Part shown: positions 11,701-24,193 of the stretch, in pieces | Layout: each line of letters begins with the position of its first letter | How positions within the stretch are numbered: the first letter of the stretch is position 1 | Assembly: GCA_963682055.1 (NCBI GenBank) | Contig: OY821744.1 | Span: 3,973,001-4,037,000, forward strand | DNA from: Primula veris | Taxonomy: Eukaryota > Streptophyta > Magnoliopsida > Ericales > Primulaceae | Reading direction: 5' to 3' | DNA length: 64,000 bases | Made by a program: the position numbers and the translations under genes | The notes under the pieces: model-generated | Database searches by the model: none | What the model was told of the DNA's origin: nothing | Seen by the model: only the letters and a program-made list of their open reading frames with translations

Positions 11701-13242
11701 TGTTTGGATTCGAAGGAATCAAAAGCAATGACGTGTTTAATTGGTGGTATAATCGGTCACTATTCGTGTTGTAATGGGGATACTTGGTCTTCAGAGCTTG
11801 GGATACTTAGCGACGATCAACCCCGTCTGATTACAACTTTTAGGGTGAATTTGTATTCTTAATATAACTTTTGCTACCGCTTGATTCTTAATATTGTTTT
11901 TGCCACAGCCTGACCAAAGAAATGTGTTTCTTGACAGATTTTAGTATTGTAATAGGATAGCACCCCTGAACCATTTTGAAATTTGTCGTATAATTTTTTT
12001 TTTCTGGCCTCTCATTTTGTGTCTTCCACTCAAACTCCTGTTCATAATGCGTACACGTATATTATCTCTCACTATGAGTAAAGCTCATCCTGATATTTTT
12101 TGTTACTATTTTAGCCAGTTAAGAGGGGTACAAATGGTGGTGTGACAAAAGCCGGTCTTGTAGCAGCTACTGCAGCTGGAGCAGTTATTGGACTCGCATT
12201 TGTTTTAATTGGATTTTTCACAACAAATTGCGACTTTAATGTAGCTCTAAAGCAGCTTTTGGTGATACCTATTTCTGCAGTAGCAGGACTTTGCGGAAGT
12301 GCCATAGATTCTCTATTGGGTGCTACATTGCAGTTTAGTGGCTTCTGTAGTGTACGAAACAAGGTAATGCTCCTCGTCTTATTTTACATCATAGCACATC
12401 TTCGTATTAGCTCAAAGCTTCTGTAAATACCCTGGTCTTGTAACTCTTGTTTGACTCCAGCTTTAGCTTCTTCTTTTTTTCCTTTTTGCTTTAAAAACTG
12501 TCTTTGTTGATGAGCTTCAAAGCGATTTTTCTGTTTTTTTTTCTTTCAATTAGATTCTAGCTCGATAAACTTGTTTTTTTTTTCTGAAATTTTAAAAAAT
12601 AGACTTATTTGCTTTAAAAATGCAACCAAGCAAAAGGCAATATATGTTTCTTTTCATCTTTTGGTTTTTAAAAGTGTTTGGACTTTGGGGCTCTCATGAT
12701 AATACTGCTTGTGCTGCTGTCGAAAAAGAACTTTACTCACATTAAAGAAATTTGGCAATGAGATTAAATTACTTGGACTTTGGTTCTCTCATTATAACAT
12801 TGGTTGTGCCACATAGAAAAAGAACTTTCCTCACGTTAAAGAAAGTTGCCAAAGAGATGAAAAGTACCTTGTGTCCATGCCTACATAGGGTAGAATAATT
12901 TTTTTAGCACACTAGCAAGCTTTACGTGTTTGGCAGGAGTATTTTCGAAACAGCCTTGTGAATCTTAAAAATGTAATTATGTTCAATGGAGCAAGCCAAC
13001 ATTTTCTCTAGCTTGCAAATATTTTTTTAGCATTCGTTTTTAAGTCTATTTAGACCATTGTATCTGTATCTTCTATGTTCCGAAAACTGTCTTAGATATT
13101 TTCTCTGCAGGTTGTCGGTAAACCAGGGCCCACTGTGAAGAGAATTTCAGGTCTTAGCATTCTAGACAATAATGCTGTGAACTTTGTATCAATATTGCTC
13201 ACCACGGCATTGACTTCTATGGCATGCTTATATATTTTCTGA
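8716..13242 (+). CDS. PGR: TMEM19 / PGR-like multi-pass membrane protein, five exons
   Basis: Exons 8716-8861, 10175-10288, 11622-11844, 12115-12363 and 13111-13242 all have GT-AG borders and keep frame (146+114+223+249+132 = 864 bp, 287 aa). The protein is a member of the TMEM19/DUF92 family, which includes Arabidopsis PGR, implicated in sugar response, and is distantly related to prenyl-phosphate kinases such as VTE6. Diagnostic features: FFFTSSKLTKVGE and KEGGQRNW in exon 2, the family signature HYSCCNGDTWSSELG in exon 3, GGVTKAGL plus a hydrophobic span in exon 4, and LDNNAVNF before a final membrane segment in exon 5. Hydrophobic stretches at the N-terminus, in exons 2 and 3, twice in exon 4 and in exon 5 suggest about six membrane spans. 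No frame damage. The substrate and precise role are not settled for this subfamily. Introns 1 and 2 carry transposable insertions, described separately. Confidence 0.9.
8862..10174 (+). repeat. PGR intron 1 built from repeated, decayed exon 2 borders
   Basis: The block CACCACTTATTTATG...GTAATGGGTTTGCTT at about 8877-8970 recurs at about 9042-9165. Look-alikes of the exon 2 start (GGTTTGGGGCAATGATGTTAGTG at 10174) occur at about 9149-9165 continuing at 9541, and at 9804-9826 (GGTCTGGGGCAGTGCTGTTAGTG). The intron therefore grew by local duplication of the acceptor region. Only the copy at 10175 keeps the reading frame into exon 3. Confidence 0.6.
9166..9527 (-). mobile_element. Retroposed insertion with 13-bp target-site duplication
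   Basis: GAACAATGCTGTT occurs at 9153-9165 and again at 9528-9540 and brackets a 362-bp insert. The insert starts with a poly(T) run on the + strand, that is, a poly(A) tail in minus orientation. This is the signature of LINE-mediated retroposition. Minus-strand frames are open for most of the insert (9196-9549 and 9138-9428), but I do not recognise the protein. It could be a LINE tail, a SINE or a processed transcript copy. Confidence 0.8.
10755..10897. mobile_element. hAT-type MITE, 143 bp, in PGR intron 2
   Basis: An 8-bp direct repeat AATGTGAG (10747-10754 and 10898-10905) flanks terminal inverted repeats CAGTGTTTTAAAA and TTTTGAAACATTG. The interior is unusually GC-rich and made of inverted CGCCTAGGCG/CTAGGCGG motifs that would form a strong hairpin. 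The 8-bp duplication and CA-TG ends fit the hAT superfamily. Confidence 0.88.
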
Positions 13243-15145
13243 AATCAATCATATTCGGTTTAATTCTGTAAGAATAACCAAAGGGCTTCTCTTGAAGTTT
13301 TGATCATCTCTCACACTTCATATTGTCATGAGTTCGAAACTCAGGATTTTTGTTAAAAATACTGAGATTAGTTGATCTTTTGTAATCCAAATATAAGGTC
13401 ATTCGGCTTTTGTGACGATAGCATAGCGTAGTTTGTTGTATACGGAAAATTTTACTTGATTGACAATATGATTGACAAAGGATACTTGTTAATTGTACTA
13501 ATTTTATGATTATTGAAATAACAAGTGTGTTGTTTTCCTTTGTTTTTAAGTACCAAATAAACCCAATAACTAGAGAGCAGAGCACAAGTTAAATATGTAT
13601 ATACTTCCCATTTCCCACATCTCCATTGTTGCTCTGTGAGCTGCACCTCCAATTCGATTATTTTACTCGAGGTAAACATATATTTTGGTGTTATGCCAAC
13701 AGAGTGAATATCTTACATTTTCAAATTGAGTAGATATGACTTGTATATTGAGTTATTTGGTTGCAGTTTGTGATCAGCTAATATCTTTTTGATTTCTTGC
13801 TGTGTAAACTGTGATGCATGTAGTTGATCAGCCTTAAAAACTGCTTTCTTTCAGCTCAGAAAAGCGTATACGTAACCCAACTTATTTCCTGAGATCAAAT
13901 AAGTCAGTTTACTTGCCTAAAAGATGCTCGAGGCTATAATGACCACCATGCATCGATATAAAAAAAAATTGATCAAATTAGTGCCACAATCTTAAGAATT
14001 TTGGATTTACCATCTTCTCAACGCTTACATTTCTGAATTCCCCTTGATTCCATGCAGATGGCCGGATTTTGGGCTAGGCCCAAGAGACACTGGCCTAGAA
14101 TCCCTAAAAAACGTATATTTTTAATACACCTATTTGGCAAAATATTATATACATACATATATATATATAATTTAATTTCTCTAATCAATAGTTATCTATG
14201 GCTGAGTTCTTGATTTTCTTAATAAACTGTCTAGTCAACCCGTGTTTGAGTCTTAGGTGAGACAAAAATTTATTTTTTTATTTCATTATAGAATTTAGTA
14301 CACTAATAAACCGTTTAATTTTATATAAGATTCTATGTAGTCTCTTATATTAAAAAAAAAAGGTAATGACTTGATTTGTTGAATAAATAACAGAAGATTT
14401 GGTCCCTGATTTCCTTTTTAAAAAATCATAATATAATTTTAGTTCCAATGCAAAGTTTGTAAAAAAGTTGTTTCGTATCATTGATTTTTTTTGTTAAATG
14501 TACTCAAGTAGCATCTAATATTTTCTACCTTAATATTTTACAATTTATTAATCGTATATTATAAGTTTTATTTCAATATTTTTTTTGTTACGAAGAAAAA
14601 AAAGCATCGTTTTTAAGGTGGCCTAAGACCCCAAAACTCTGAAAACGGACCTGATTCCATACGAGTAAAATACGGGATTTAACTCTTCTTTTACCTCGAT
14701 TGAGATATTATTTTTATTTTCATTAACGTTCTCAGAAATGATGTTATTGCAACCATATTCACCAATTATATATTCTCATTACAATATGCATGTTTAGCCG
14801 CATCTCTTAACAACTTTAGGCCCCCTTTAAATCATTTTAGACAGATATGTAAATACGGTGTCAGAAAACAATATTACAAGTCTAGTAAATGCTGGTAACA
14901 TATTTAAAACCTTATATATTTCAAAGATCATTATACAATCTAGTCAATATACATTGATTTGGATTATACAGATACAGCTAATCACAAATAATCAACGAAT
15001 ACATGACAAAAGAATGAAGTTTATTAATGGGATAACTAGCACTAAGGGTGCAAATAAATGAATAGAGGAATAAACAGGCTCCTATATATATATATATATA
15101 TCTTTTATAGAGGCTGAACTAATTAAGGTTTGAGATATTTTTGAA
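13243..15145. other. Intergenic between convergent PGR and FATB copy 1
   Basis: Holds the 3' flanks of PGR (+) and FATB copy 1 (-). Open frames at 13304-13679 and 14858-15061 have no protein signal. AT-rich, no repeat resolved by eye. Confidence 0.5.
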
Positions 15146-16935
15146 CTACTTAGACGTCCATTCAGTTCGCGCCTTCATTATTTCTGCCCCGCCTTCGAGT
15201 TTAAGCAGATGGTTGTATTCAACACTGTCGGGGTGCGACAAATGCGCCGCATCAGCCGAGGATATGGTAGTCATCGATTGCAATATGTTGTCCTTTTGAC
15301 ATTCTCTCTTATACTCTAGTGTCATGCGAGATAACTTATGACTCTTCATGGTCGATAAAGGTGCACTCTGCAAATGAATATTTTCATTAATTATAGTGCC
15401 ATATGCATTAAACATTCTATAAAGATCAAAAAAAGTTCATTAATTGGAAAACTTGAACCATCATTTGTTTTTTTTTGGTAACTTCTAGTAGGCGCATAAC
15501 AACCAATAAACAATCTCAAAACATAAAAATTACCTCAAGTATCCACCCTATGTATTTTGCATTGTTTACATGTTGGTTGATGTCTAAATCACTATATCTT
15601 GGCTGCATATCAAAAAAAAAAACACATTAATAAAATTTAAAATAAACTGCAAACAATATTAGGACTAAGAAGTATATATAATAAAATTTAAGTTTAATAA
15701 TTGTGATATTTAAAACTAATTACCTTGAGGCCTGTACAGATGTGATCAAATTCATTGTCATCGAGCTTAGCTAATTTTCGACCATCGTCTTCCAAATTAG
15801 GAGGCGAATCTTTGCAAAATGGAGTCATTTCTTCTCGCACTTCATCAGGAAATCGACACAATCTTCGCGTCTCTTTATTCATCATCACAAAGTTACTGCA
15901 ATGATTGCAAAAGTAAAAAATGAGCAACTTTAATTTCTTTCTTACTACTTTCCAAATGAAACTAGATATGTTCCGAGCGCATGAGACCATATGAAATGGA
16001 ATCGGGATAAAAAATATGTAAGTTTACCTTGAAGCTCTGACCAATATGTTTCCAGTTTTTTTGTCACGAATAACTGAATCACGTCGCAAGCTGTTTTTTC
16101 CATAAAGAACCAACCAATTTTCTACTTGGATTGTGTCACCCCTGCAAGAAAATACATTTGCATATATAAGCAAATCCACTTTCCTAATAAATATAACACA
16201 CAAATGTCTGGAAAAGAATTTGATTAGAAAATTTTAGATGAGAGCATCTTAAGAAGTTTGTGAATCTTAAAAAATATATAATCATTGGAATTTTCCTTAC
16301 CAAGTTGGATAACGATCAACCACAATTTGTGTTTTTGTAGATACCCAAATTAACTTCTTTTTGCACATCTCAGGAGTTGAACCTAAGCCATCTCCTAAAA
16401 GCCCTGTGACTTTCAAATGATTAAGCCCGGTTTCCTGGAAAAAACGGAGGGAATAACTACGTAAGCGATTATATTTCTAAAAAAATGTATGAATATACTA
16501 GGCTTCTTATATTCAAAAAAAAAAAAACTTAAATACCTGCAAGTGACTTATAATTGTTTCAAGAGAAATAGTCCCGTCTGCCCCAACTTCGTATGATCTG
16601 ATAGAAAAGTTTTGGCTAAAAACAAGCCCATTCTCCAAAAATTTCCCAGAAATACCAAGCTCTTCCATGATATCATCACTAGTTTTGCTTTGATTTTCAG
16701 TGAACATAGAACCAAAAACCAAGCTCAAGTTAGAGAGTTGGTTGGTTAAAACCGACGGGGACATATCATTAAGTGTGCTGTAACTAGGGGTTTGCACATT
16801 GGCTTTGAAATTTAAGCCGCTTTTATGATTTGTAGATTTTGATGAGGTGAACCAACCGAATAGTCGTTTCGATGTGTTTTTATCGGTTTCATTAGGTAAA
16901 GATGCAATGGGAGAGAATGAAGAAATAGCCACCAT
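15146..16935 (-). CDS. FATB: FATB-type acyl-ACP thioesterase, copy 1 (intact, six exons)
   Basis: Spliced exons on the minus strand: 16935-16537, 16434-16301, 16141-16028, 15895-15724, 15602-15534, 15367-15146; all GT-AG, in frame, 369 aa. Acyl-ACP thioesterases release free fatty acids from acyl carrier protein in the plastid stroma and so terminate de novo synthesis; the FATB class prefers saturated chains. The first 60 or so residues are Ser/Thr/Lys-rich with few acids, like a transit peptide. Family motifs: NFSIRSYEVGADGTISLET (end of exon 1), GLNHLKVTGLLGDGLGSTPEM (exon 2), VDRYPTWGD (exon 2/3 junction), VMMNKETRRL (exon 4), DLDINQHVNNAKYIGWILE (exon 5). The catalytic set matching the plant FatB hot-dog enzyme is Asp280, Asn282, His284 and Glu318-Cys319. 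The protein is shorter than typical FATB (about 410 aa), mainly in the N-terminal region. Chain-length specificity cannot be read from sequence. Confidence 0.9.
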
Positions 16936-17001
16936 GTTGAGAATGAGAAAGATGGTAGAGAGACTTCGTGTTTGGTGTATATGTTTGGTAATTCTACTAT
17001 G

Positions 17002-17009
17002 TATTTATA
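17002..17009 (-). promoter_or_regulatory. Probable TATA box of FATB copy 1
   Basis: TATAAATA on the minus strand, 67 bp before the start codon. FATB copy 3 has the same octamer at 44204-44211 at a similar distance, which supports it. Confidence 0.6.
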
Positions 17010-19769
17010 GTGATATTTAAGCCATAAATTTTTTAAAAAACTAGGTAGGTAGTCACATATAAAAATATTTTTTAAGTCCATCATGGCTTGATGTTGATGT
17101 GGTATTTTTAAAGGTGGTAACTTGATAACTAACACATGCCAAAATATCCCCTTACGACCATTCAACAGGTTAACTAAAATAAACTACAATGTGTATTAGA
17201 CTGTAAATACGTACGAAGCTTCACCTTTGTTTACATGAAGCTAATAAAATTAGTGGAATTTTCATTCAAATATAAATTAATGCAATTGCCCTTTGAGTTT
17301 CCGATTATTGAATATTCATCACATAAATATTGTATAATTGTAGATTACAAAGATTATATATATTACTCATATTTCAATAGATTTTGAAATTACTGCAGGA
17401 GTAGTCCCCCAAACCCCGCCCACACCCTAAATATTTTTTTCGTCTTACTAGTATATGTTTCATATACTAATATATAGTTCAAGTACTTGATTTTTGTGGG
17501 GGTCGTAATATAATAGTTCAATTTATATTTTCAATTTTTAGTTCCCCCCACATACTCCTATTTAATGAGTGTTGTTATTTACTAATGGTGAATATCATTA
17601 ATTAGTATCGTAGAAAAATATTTAACGAGTGTTACGTTGTTATTTACTAATGGTGAATATCATTAATTAGTATCGTGGAAAAATGATGAATGTTACATAC
17701 TATTGATACTTAATTAAAAAAATACATATTTTAAAACACTTTTTAAAGATTAATCGTATATATGCTACATGATGCTATATTTTTACTCTACATGATATTA
17801 CATTATATATATAACAAATTCTAAACAAGAGTTGAGAATGCGAGTTTTCAAAAATTAAGTATGTTTTTATGTATTAACGATTCTTCCTAATATTTTAAGT
17901 GTATATTTGAAAATTGAAACGCTATTTATTAGTCAAACTAATTTTAACTTATATTTTTTTTTTAATATTTATGAAAAACTTAAATAGACTATTATTATGA
18001 TAAGGAAATATTATTTTTATTCTCTTTCTCCTTGGGTATCTTTTTTGGTTGTTAAGACCCTAGTCATAAATTTAATGAAGAATGCTAAATTGAGTACAAC
18101 AATGTACTACTCGATGTGACGATTTAGTCCTGACTCCTGAGAGTAGTTTTCTTATAGGTTTGGTCAATATTTATACAATGATATAAATGTCTAAGCACAT
18201 GATTTTTTTTCAAGACTTTTGACTAGTATCCGGCCCAAGATTTCTAATTAAGTTTCTAAGATCCAAAATAAAACTCAAAACAAGTTCTTTATAATAATCA
18301 ACTTTGATAATATTTGAAGTGCATGCATGTGTTAGATCTTCATGCAAGCTTACTAGCTAGCCTACTTAGCAAAGCGACATTGTAAGGCATATTAATGGAC
18401 AAATATATCCCGGAGAACATATATATTGACCGGTTCATTAAGATCCAGAATCATCTTAGAAATTTCAAGTAGTCGATCCGAATCCTACCAAGTGCACGAG
18501 TATATATGTGCATTGTGCAGCGTAATATTGGATTCTTGAGAACTTTTTTAAGAGTAAATATTTATCAGTTGAGAAGATATAGCTACGAATAAATGTCACA
18601 GTTGTATGCTGCATGCATCACTTCTAGTTTCGGGAATATGCCCAATCTTTGCTAAATTGAACTACTAATTTAATAATTATAATTTAACTTCCAATTTTAT
18701 ATCAAACATGGACCATGGTCGTTAGAGACTAGGTGATAGAAATCCCAAGTTTCCGATCCGCAAACACCCAAATAAATTCTCAATTTGGACATGCACTTTC
18801 CAATCGAAACTATGTGAAGAAGATCTCCTAGTCTTGTTAATGGGGAGTTATAATGATATATACTATATGCATGCTCCTGCGGATTTGTATGACTACATTG
18901 AAAATCTTCCAAACATTGAAAGATTGAAACGAGTCATTATTCAGAAGAAAATGTAAAAATGCTTTGTAAAAGTTCATATAATATATGGTTTTTTCATTAG
19001 TTTTTACTCAGGTCTTTTGATTAATGATACTTGTTTGTGCAACATTTTATTGTTTGTATGCTAGAAAAAGTTTATTTTTTACCCTTTGCTAACAATAAAA
19101 TTTACCACCCATCAAAATAGTTTTTGCTATTAAATTTGCTTTTTAGATCAGCTTAATTATGGAGATATAGGGGAGACATAAGTATAGGGGGTATAAGGAG
19201 TAAATAGCAATATCGTAGCAAAACCAGTTTTAGGAAGTCGGATAATTTGAACTGTTGGCAATGCGATCTTTTTTTTCTTTTTTTTGATGTTTTTAGGCCT
19301 ATTTAATTTGTTACTTGAAACTAGTGTGTATCTTGCTTTTATATTATTACCGTTTTAAACAGAATGGTCATCATGGGGGACTGGCGCATGAACGGAATAC
19401 TTTGTTTCACTTTTTCTATATTAATAAAAGTCCGGATGATGATAAAAAAAAATGGTTTTTTCATTAGTTGTACGAGGAATATGGTCAAGAAAAAATCAAA
19501 ATATTTGTTGTTGAAGCACCCCAACGTGCAGATCAGCCGTAGTAATTGATCATATATATGTTCACATTATTAGCTTAATTGAGAAATTGACATGGTTGGT
19601 GGTATTAGGGATTAATGAGTAGTTTTCTGAATTTTTGAGTTTCGTGAAGAGGAAAGGTGAAGCTTCGTCATAGTTACAATATTGTGTAAGACAAAATTTG
19701 ATTTATTTATTATAGTTACTTTTTCAATTAGAAATGGCGGGCCTGAGTAATACTACAGCCATATAATAT
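17010..19769. other. Intergenic upstream of FATB copy 1
   Basis: AT-rich sequence with a tandem duplication (listed separately) and no recognised gene. The small open frames at 18697-18912 and 19339-19549 have no homology I can identify. Confidence 0.45.
17561..17684. repeat. Tandem duplication, two units of about 60 bp
   Basis: TTTACTAATGGTGAATATCA and the following 30 bases occur twice in direct orientation with few changes (17561-17620 and 17621-17684). Non-coding, about 0.6 kb upstream of FATB copy 1. Confidence 0.75.
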
Positions 19770-19992
19770 CACTATAAAAAAATAACCAAATGACGGCGGA
19801 ATTAGTGACGGTATTTTTTGTTACGATCTTATTAGCGACGGTTTTTTTTGTTACGAGCTTATTAGCGACGGTTTTTGTGACGGCTTTGTGACAGTTTAAT
19901 CAATTTGCGACAGATTTGTGACAGTTTTTTAAATTAGTGATAAGTTTATGACAGCTTTTAAATTTTACTAAATCAGATATTATTTTATAGTG
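19770..19992. mobile_element. CACTA-type MITE, 223 bp
   Basis: Begins CACTATAAAA and ends TTTTATAGTG, the inverted ends of CACTA (En/Spm) elements. The interior contains the subterminal repeat GCGACGG/GTGACGG several times, like transposase-binding repeats. A second member, in opposite orientation, lies at 51519-51686. The 3-bp target duplication is not exact here (TAT and TAA). Confidence 0.78.
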
Positions 19993-21261
19993 TAAATAGG
20001 CCTCCCCATCAACTCCATTCCATGTTTATAAAGAGACTCATTTATAAACCCGTACGTAGTTGAAGTTGTAGAATTTGACTATTGACTACTATAGTCTACA
20101 ACTACCTTCTTTAGGAAACGTTTCATATTATGTTTTTTTATATAAATTTGTGGATAAAAATATGGTTAAATTAACAACGAAAGTTTCGATAAAATAAAAG
20201 CTTACAATGCTGCGAAAATATCAAAAAAAATGAGACTTTCATCTCATGTTCCACGCACTTTAAAAACTTGTTATTACTTTACGCATCTTTTAGCAACAAT
20301 TGATGATCTTTTTATTGTTGTTCATTTTTTAACTTTTGTCTTCAATAAACTTTGAAGAATACTGTTTTTGACAATTTGTAACCAACAATCACATGAACGT
20401 CACTTTGTTTGGAATACGTTTCATACTATGTTATATACACTGAACATACCAAAGAACTCTCAAAGACGCATAATGTACGATTCAAAAGTAGGTTTAAAAA
20501 CTGACCACGAGAGTTCATAAGATAGCAAATATCAGGCCAAAGGATAAGGTGGAGTAACAATTTTCGGATTAATTTTCGAAATAAGGTGCTTGCCTCATTA
20601 GGTCTACCAAACTAATGATTTACAAGGTGATGTTTTGATAACTTGCAATGCAGAGAAACGAGTAATACAAACTCATATAAATATATTCCATTGGTATCAA
20701 ATCCAATACTTCTAATCTTCTAAATTTCCATAAGTTAATGCATCTCGAGGATGGGGCATTTTCAACCCCAAGGAAATACAAGCATTCGATTTTTAACAAG
20801 TGTTATTTTGATACATAAAAGAAGACAATCATAACTAGCAAATTTAGCATCATATGCAAATCCGAAAAATATCATCTGCAATTGGAGGGGTTAGTTTTTT
20901 CAATTTCTATATGTATAATGTATACTATATAGTTATTGACGGGAGCGGGGGACGAAACTAATCTGCTATATAGTTCAATTATAACCAGTATATTTTGTAA
21001 TTTTGTTAATATACATAAAAGATGTCGCAGACTTCAGAGACTTCCTCTTTGTATCATAGACTCGATCCGTAAAGTTCAGGTATTTTTTTAATCATGCTCT
21101 TGATTATCTTATGTGGTTATTAACAAACACATAATAAATATATTACATCAGGGGCACGACCAGGAACTTTCACAGTTCCAGCAAAAGCGAAATATTCGAC
21201 TATTCGTTCAAGTATCTTGAAAAATAATTGAACTTGAATATACTAGGTTTAAGCAGGACAC
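19993..21261. other. Intergenic, nothing recognised
   Basis: AT-rich, no gene, no repeat identified by eye. Ends where similarity to the other FATB 3' flanks begins. Confidence 0.4.
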
Positions 21262-22548
21262 TAGTAGACTATTAATTATATACTCCGTACAAGGCCACTA
21301 TCGTTATTCATGCTGACTAAAACAAATGTTTGACTATTAATTAAAGTATTAATATATGATTTCTAATGGCAGCCGTACGGGTTTTTTAATATTTTAATTA
21401 TTATCATTTTTATATTTGTAAGATAACGGTTTAATTTTATACATTTTTCAGTTTTTCTATTAAATTTGTTTAACTTTATACATTTTTCAGTTTCCTATCA
21501 AATTTCTTATCATAACTAAATATTACTATATTTTTATATATTTCTATCAATTTTTTTCAACCCAAATTAATTTAATAGGGTAATCACATTAAATAAGTTA
21601 TAAGTTTTCTCGTATTTAAAGTAAAAAGTACATTTTTACAACTTATAAGTAAACGTTTTGGTTTATACAAATTATCAGCTTTTTCTTATCAATTTCTCTA
21701 TCAAACCTATACAACTCATCTTTTTGTTATTTTATTAATTTATATGTGAAAACTACGAATAAATGGAAGAGAATAAGAGAAAAGTAAAGGAGAGAAATTA
21801 TTATTTTAATTATAAAAAAACATATTGATCACTTATATGTAAGAAATATTTGAGTTTATCTAAATTTAAGTATACAGTAAAAGATGCAATTACAATTTTA
21901 AAATAATTTCTTTATATTTAAGATAAAGGAGCCTGCTCTGACCAAACTAATTCCTTCAACTATTTGTGCTAGGGAATTTTCCTTCGATTATGTCTTTTTC
22001 AGTCATATTTACCAAAACTAATACAATTACACTCGGACAAATGGCAATAATTTAAATAGTCCATAAACTCTTCAACAAGATATATATTTGTATATTCCAT
22101 ACCATAAGTCTACTCAGAGACGGGTCTCCCACTTATATTAGCTTTTTTCCTCGTTATTGACTTATGTTTTGACTGTTTTCTTTGAAATAATTTTTACTTT
22201 ACCCGTTTCCTCCCTAACAAACACCATTTCATGTTTTCAACAAACAAGAAGTAGTGGGGATTTGATTTGAAAGTTTCAAATGCTTCCTTTTTTCAATATT
22301 TTGTTTATACCTCGAATGAATTTTAAAAATGCTTAAGCCATACGTACTATTAAGAGTATATATTACTCACAAAGAAGAGTTACAAATTATTATACATAAA
22401 GAAAATCAAGGGAAAAAAGACAGACCTCAAAAGAGATAAAAGTCGTTATCGGTCTATATCTATGTATGAATAAAAAATATCTAAGTGCTTTTATCTTTTA
22501 ACAGATGAACGAATTATTGCTTCTATTAATTTGTAGACTCGTAGCCGC
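21262..22548. repeat. FATB 3' flank, copy 2
   Basis: Collinear with 34286-35238, 56871-57565 and 62432-63014; all share TACTCAGAGACGGGTCTCCC or the region beyond it. Relative to those copies, about 580 bp (roughly 21365-21945) is extra here, replacing a short junction after GATTTCTAA. This extra segment is AT-rich and non-coding. Confidence 0.75.
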
Positions 22549-23071
22549 TTATTTTGGTACCCATTCAGTTCTTGCCTTCATAATTTCAGCTCCACCTTCG
22601 AGTTTAAGCAAATGGTGACACTCGACATGGTCAGGATACGACAAATCTGCCACATCAGCAGAAGATACAGTAGTCATCGATTCCAATACGTTGTCCTTTT
22701 GACATTCTCTCTTATATTGTAGTGTCATACGAGATAGCTTGTGGCTCTTCAGGGTCGAAGCCGGTGCACTCTGCAATTAAATGTTTTCCGTTAGTTGCTC
22801 ATTTTAAATATTCCGTTAAAAAGAATACACAATAGGAAAAAAGTTTGTTTCGTGTGACTTTTGTATAAAAATTTGGGAAGAACCGAAACAGAAAGTTACC
22901 TCAAGGATCCATCCTATGTATTTTGCATTGTTTACATGTTGGTTGAGGTCCAAATCACTCCATCTTGCCTGCATTAAAAAACATGTACGCATGAATAAAA
23001 GCGAATTGCAACAAAATTAGCACTAGGAGAAAGTATAGAATGTAGCTGTTTAATTATTATAATAGAAAGAT
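22549..23071 (-). pseudogene. FATB copy 2, only the last two exons remain
   Basis: Exon 5 (22978-22910) and exon 6 (22770-22549) are open and close to copies 3 and 4, and keep the catalytic NQH and EC residues. The first codon of exon 5 is GCA (Ala) where the other copies have CCA (Pro). Similarity stops inside intron 4 at 23071, where an LTR begins, so exons 1-4 and the promoter are gone. A functional enzyme is not possible from this locus. Confidence 0.9.
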
Positions 23072-24193
23072 TGTTAGGACCAGATTTCTGGTCTAAATTC
23101 TATTTATTGTCTATATGTTTTCACTAAATAATCCTATCTGTTTATTATGAACTAAGACAGTGTTGTTAGGTTTCAAGCAATGTTGCAACCTCAGTTACAA
23201 CCTACTAAGACAAGTGTTGATAGGTTTCAAGTAATGTTGTAACCTCAGTTACAACCTGCTAAGACAGCGTTGGTGGTTTCAAGTAATGTTGCAACCTCAG
23301 TTGCAACCACAGTTCCAACCTGCTATCCTGTAGGATTCTGTCTAGTTTTGTAAATCTGCATAACTATTCTTTAATGGTAATTATTTGTTTTAAAGTATGC
23401 AGGATATATTCTCATATGCTCTTAAAAGTTTTAGTTCGTCTATATTGAGAATATAAAAGTGGTATGGAAAGATTTCCTAAAAGATATAAAGAGATTAGTT
23501 TATAAAGTTATGTTTCCTTTACATAAATAAATCTATATCTCTATTTTTATGCAAATTTTTATTACTTGTTTAAATCTTTGTTCCTTATCAATTCAGTATG
23601 ATATGTTTAAGATTGAATGAAATATGGAGTTAAATGTTTCATATGTATATTTAAAGATATTATCTCTAAAAGATATTATCCTATATGTTTCCTTGTTATA
23701 GGAAAAGACTAACTCTTATTTTCAAGCTATTTATTAAACAAGTATTAACCAATGATGATTGGAGTCAATTCACGCTGAAGAATCACGTAATGTTTGGAAA
23801 GATTGAAGCCAATCAATAAAGTCAAAAACAATCACAAAACACATTGAAGATAGAAGATTGTTTTTACTTGCTTATATAGTTGATAACTTAGCTTGTAAAA
23901 AGTGTGTGTTCTAAATTATAAAAAACTCATTCTTGAGAGAATACACAGTGAGCTTTAAAAGAAAACAATGGTGGGATGTCATTGATTTTTAAGTGATAGT
24001 TATAGAGTATGAGCAATATAGAGATAGACAGAAAAACCTAGAGAGAGTTTAAGAGTTTTTCATTAAGATTTGAATCATATATTGTAAGCTTTTTATAATA
24101 TCATAATCTGGGTAAGTGCCCCGGAGACGTAGCCTAGTTGGGTGAACTCCGTTGTTAAATGTACGTGTGATTTACTTCAAGTACATTTAAACA
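23072..24193. mobile_element. Solo-type LTR of a copia-like element, about 1.1 kb
   Basis: Starts TGTTAGGACC and appears to end TTTAAACA, giving the TGTT-AACA inverted ends of copia LTRs. Near its end, GAGACGTAGCC and GGGTGAACTCCGTTGTTAAA match the end of the copia LTRs at 57718-58080 and 62072-62431. It contains imperfect direct repeats (CAATGTTGCAACCTCAGTT and variants, 23180-23330). No internal retroelement coding follows, and no 5-bp target duplication is seen (left AAGAT, right AACTG). The right end is less certain than the left. Confidence 0.65.

Noticed and set aside
3947..16935. GA3OX, PGR and FATB as a biosynthetic gene cluster
   Set aside because: The genes belong to unrelated processes, have different orientations and several kb of spacer; no tailoring enzymes are present.
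23160..23330. Repeats CAATGTTGCAACCTCAGTT considered as a CRISPR-like array
   Set aside because: Irregular spacing, inside an LTR, in a plant genome; a CRISPR array is not plausible.
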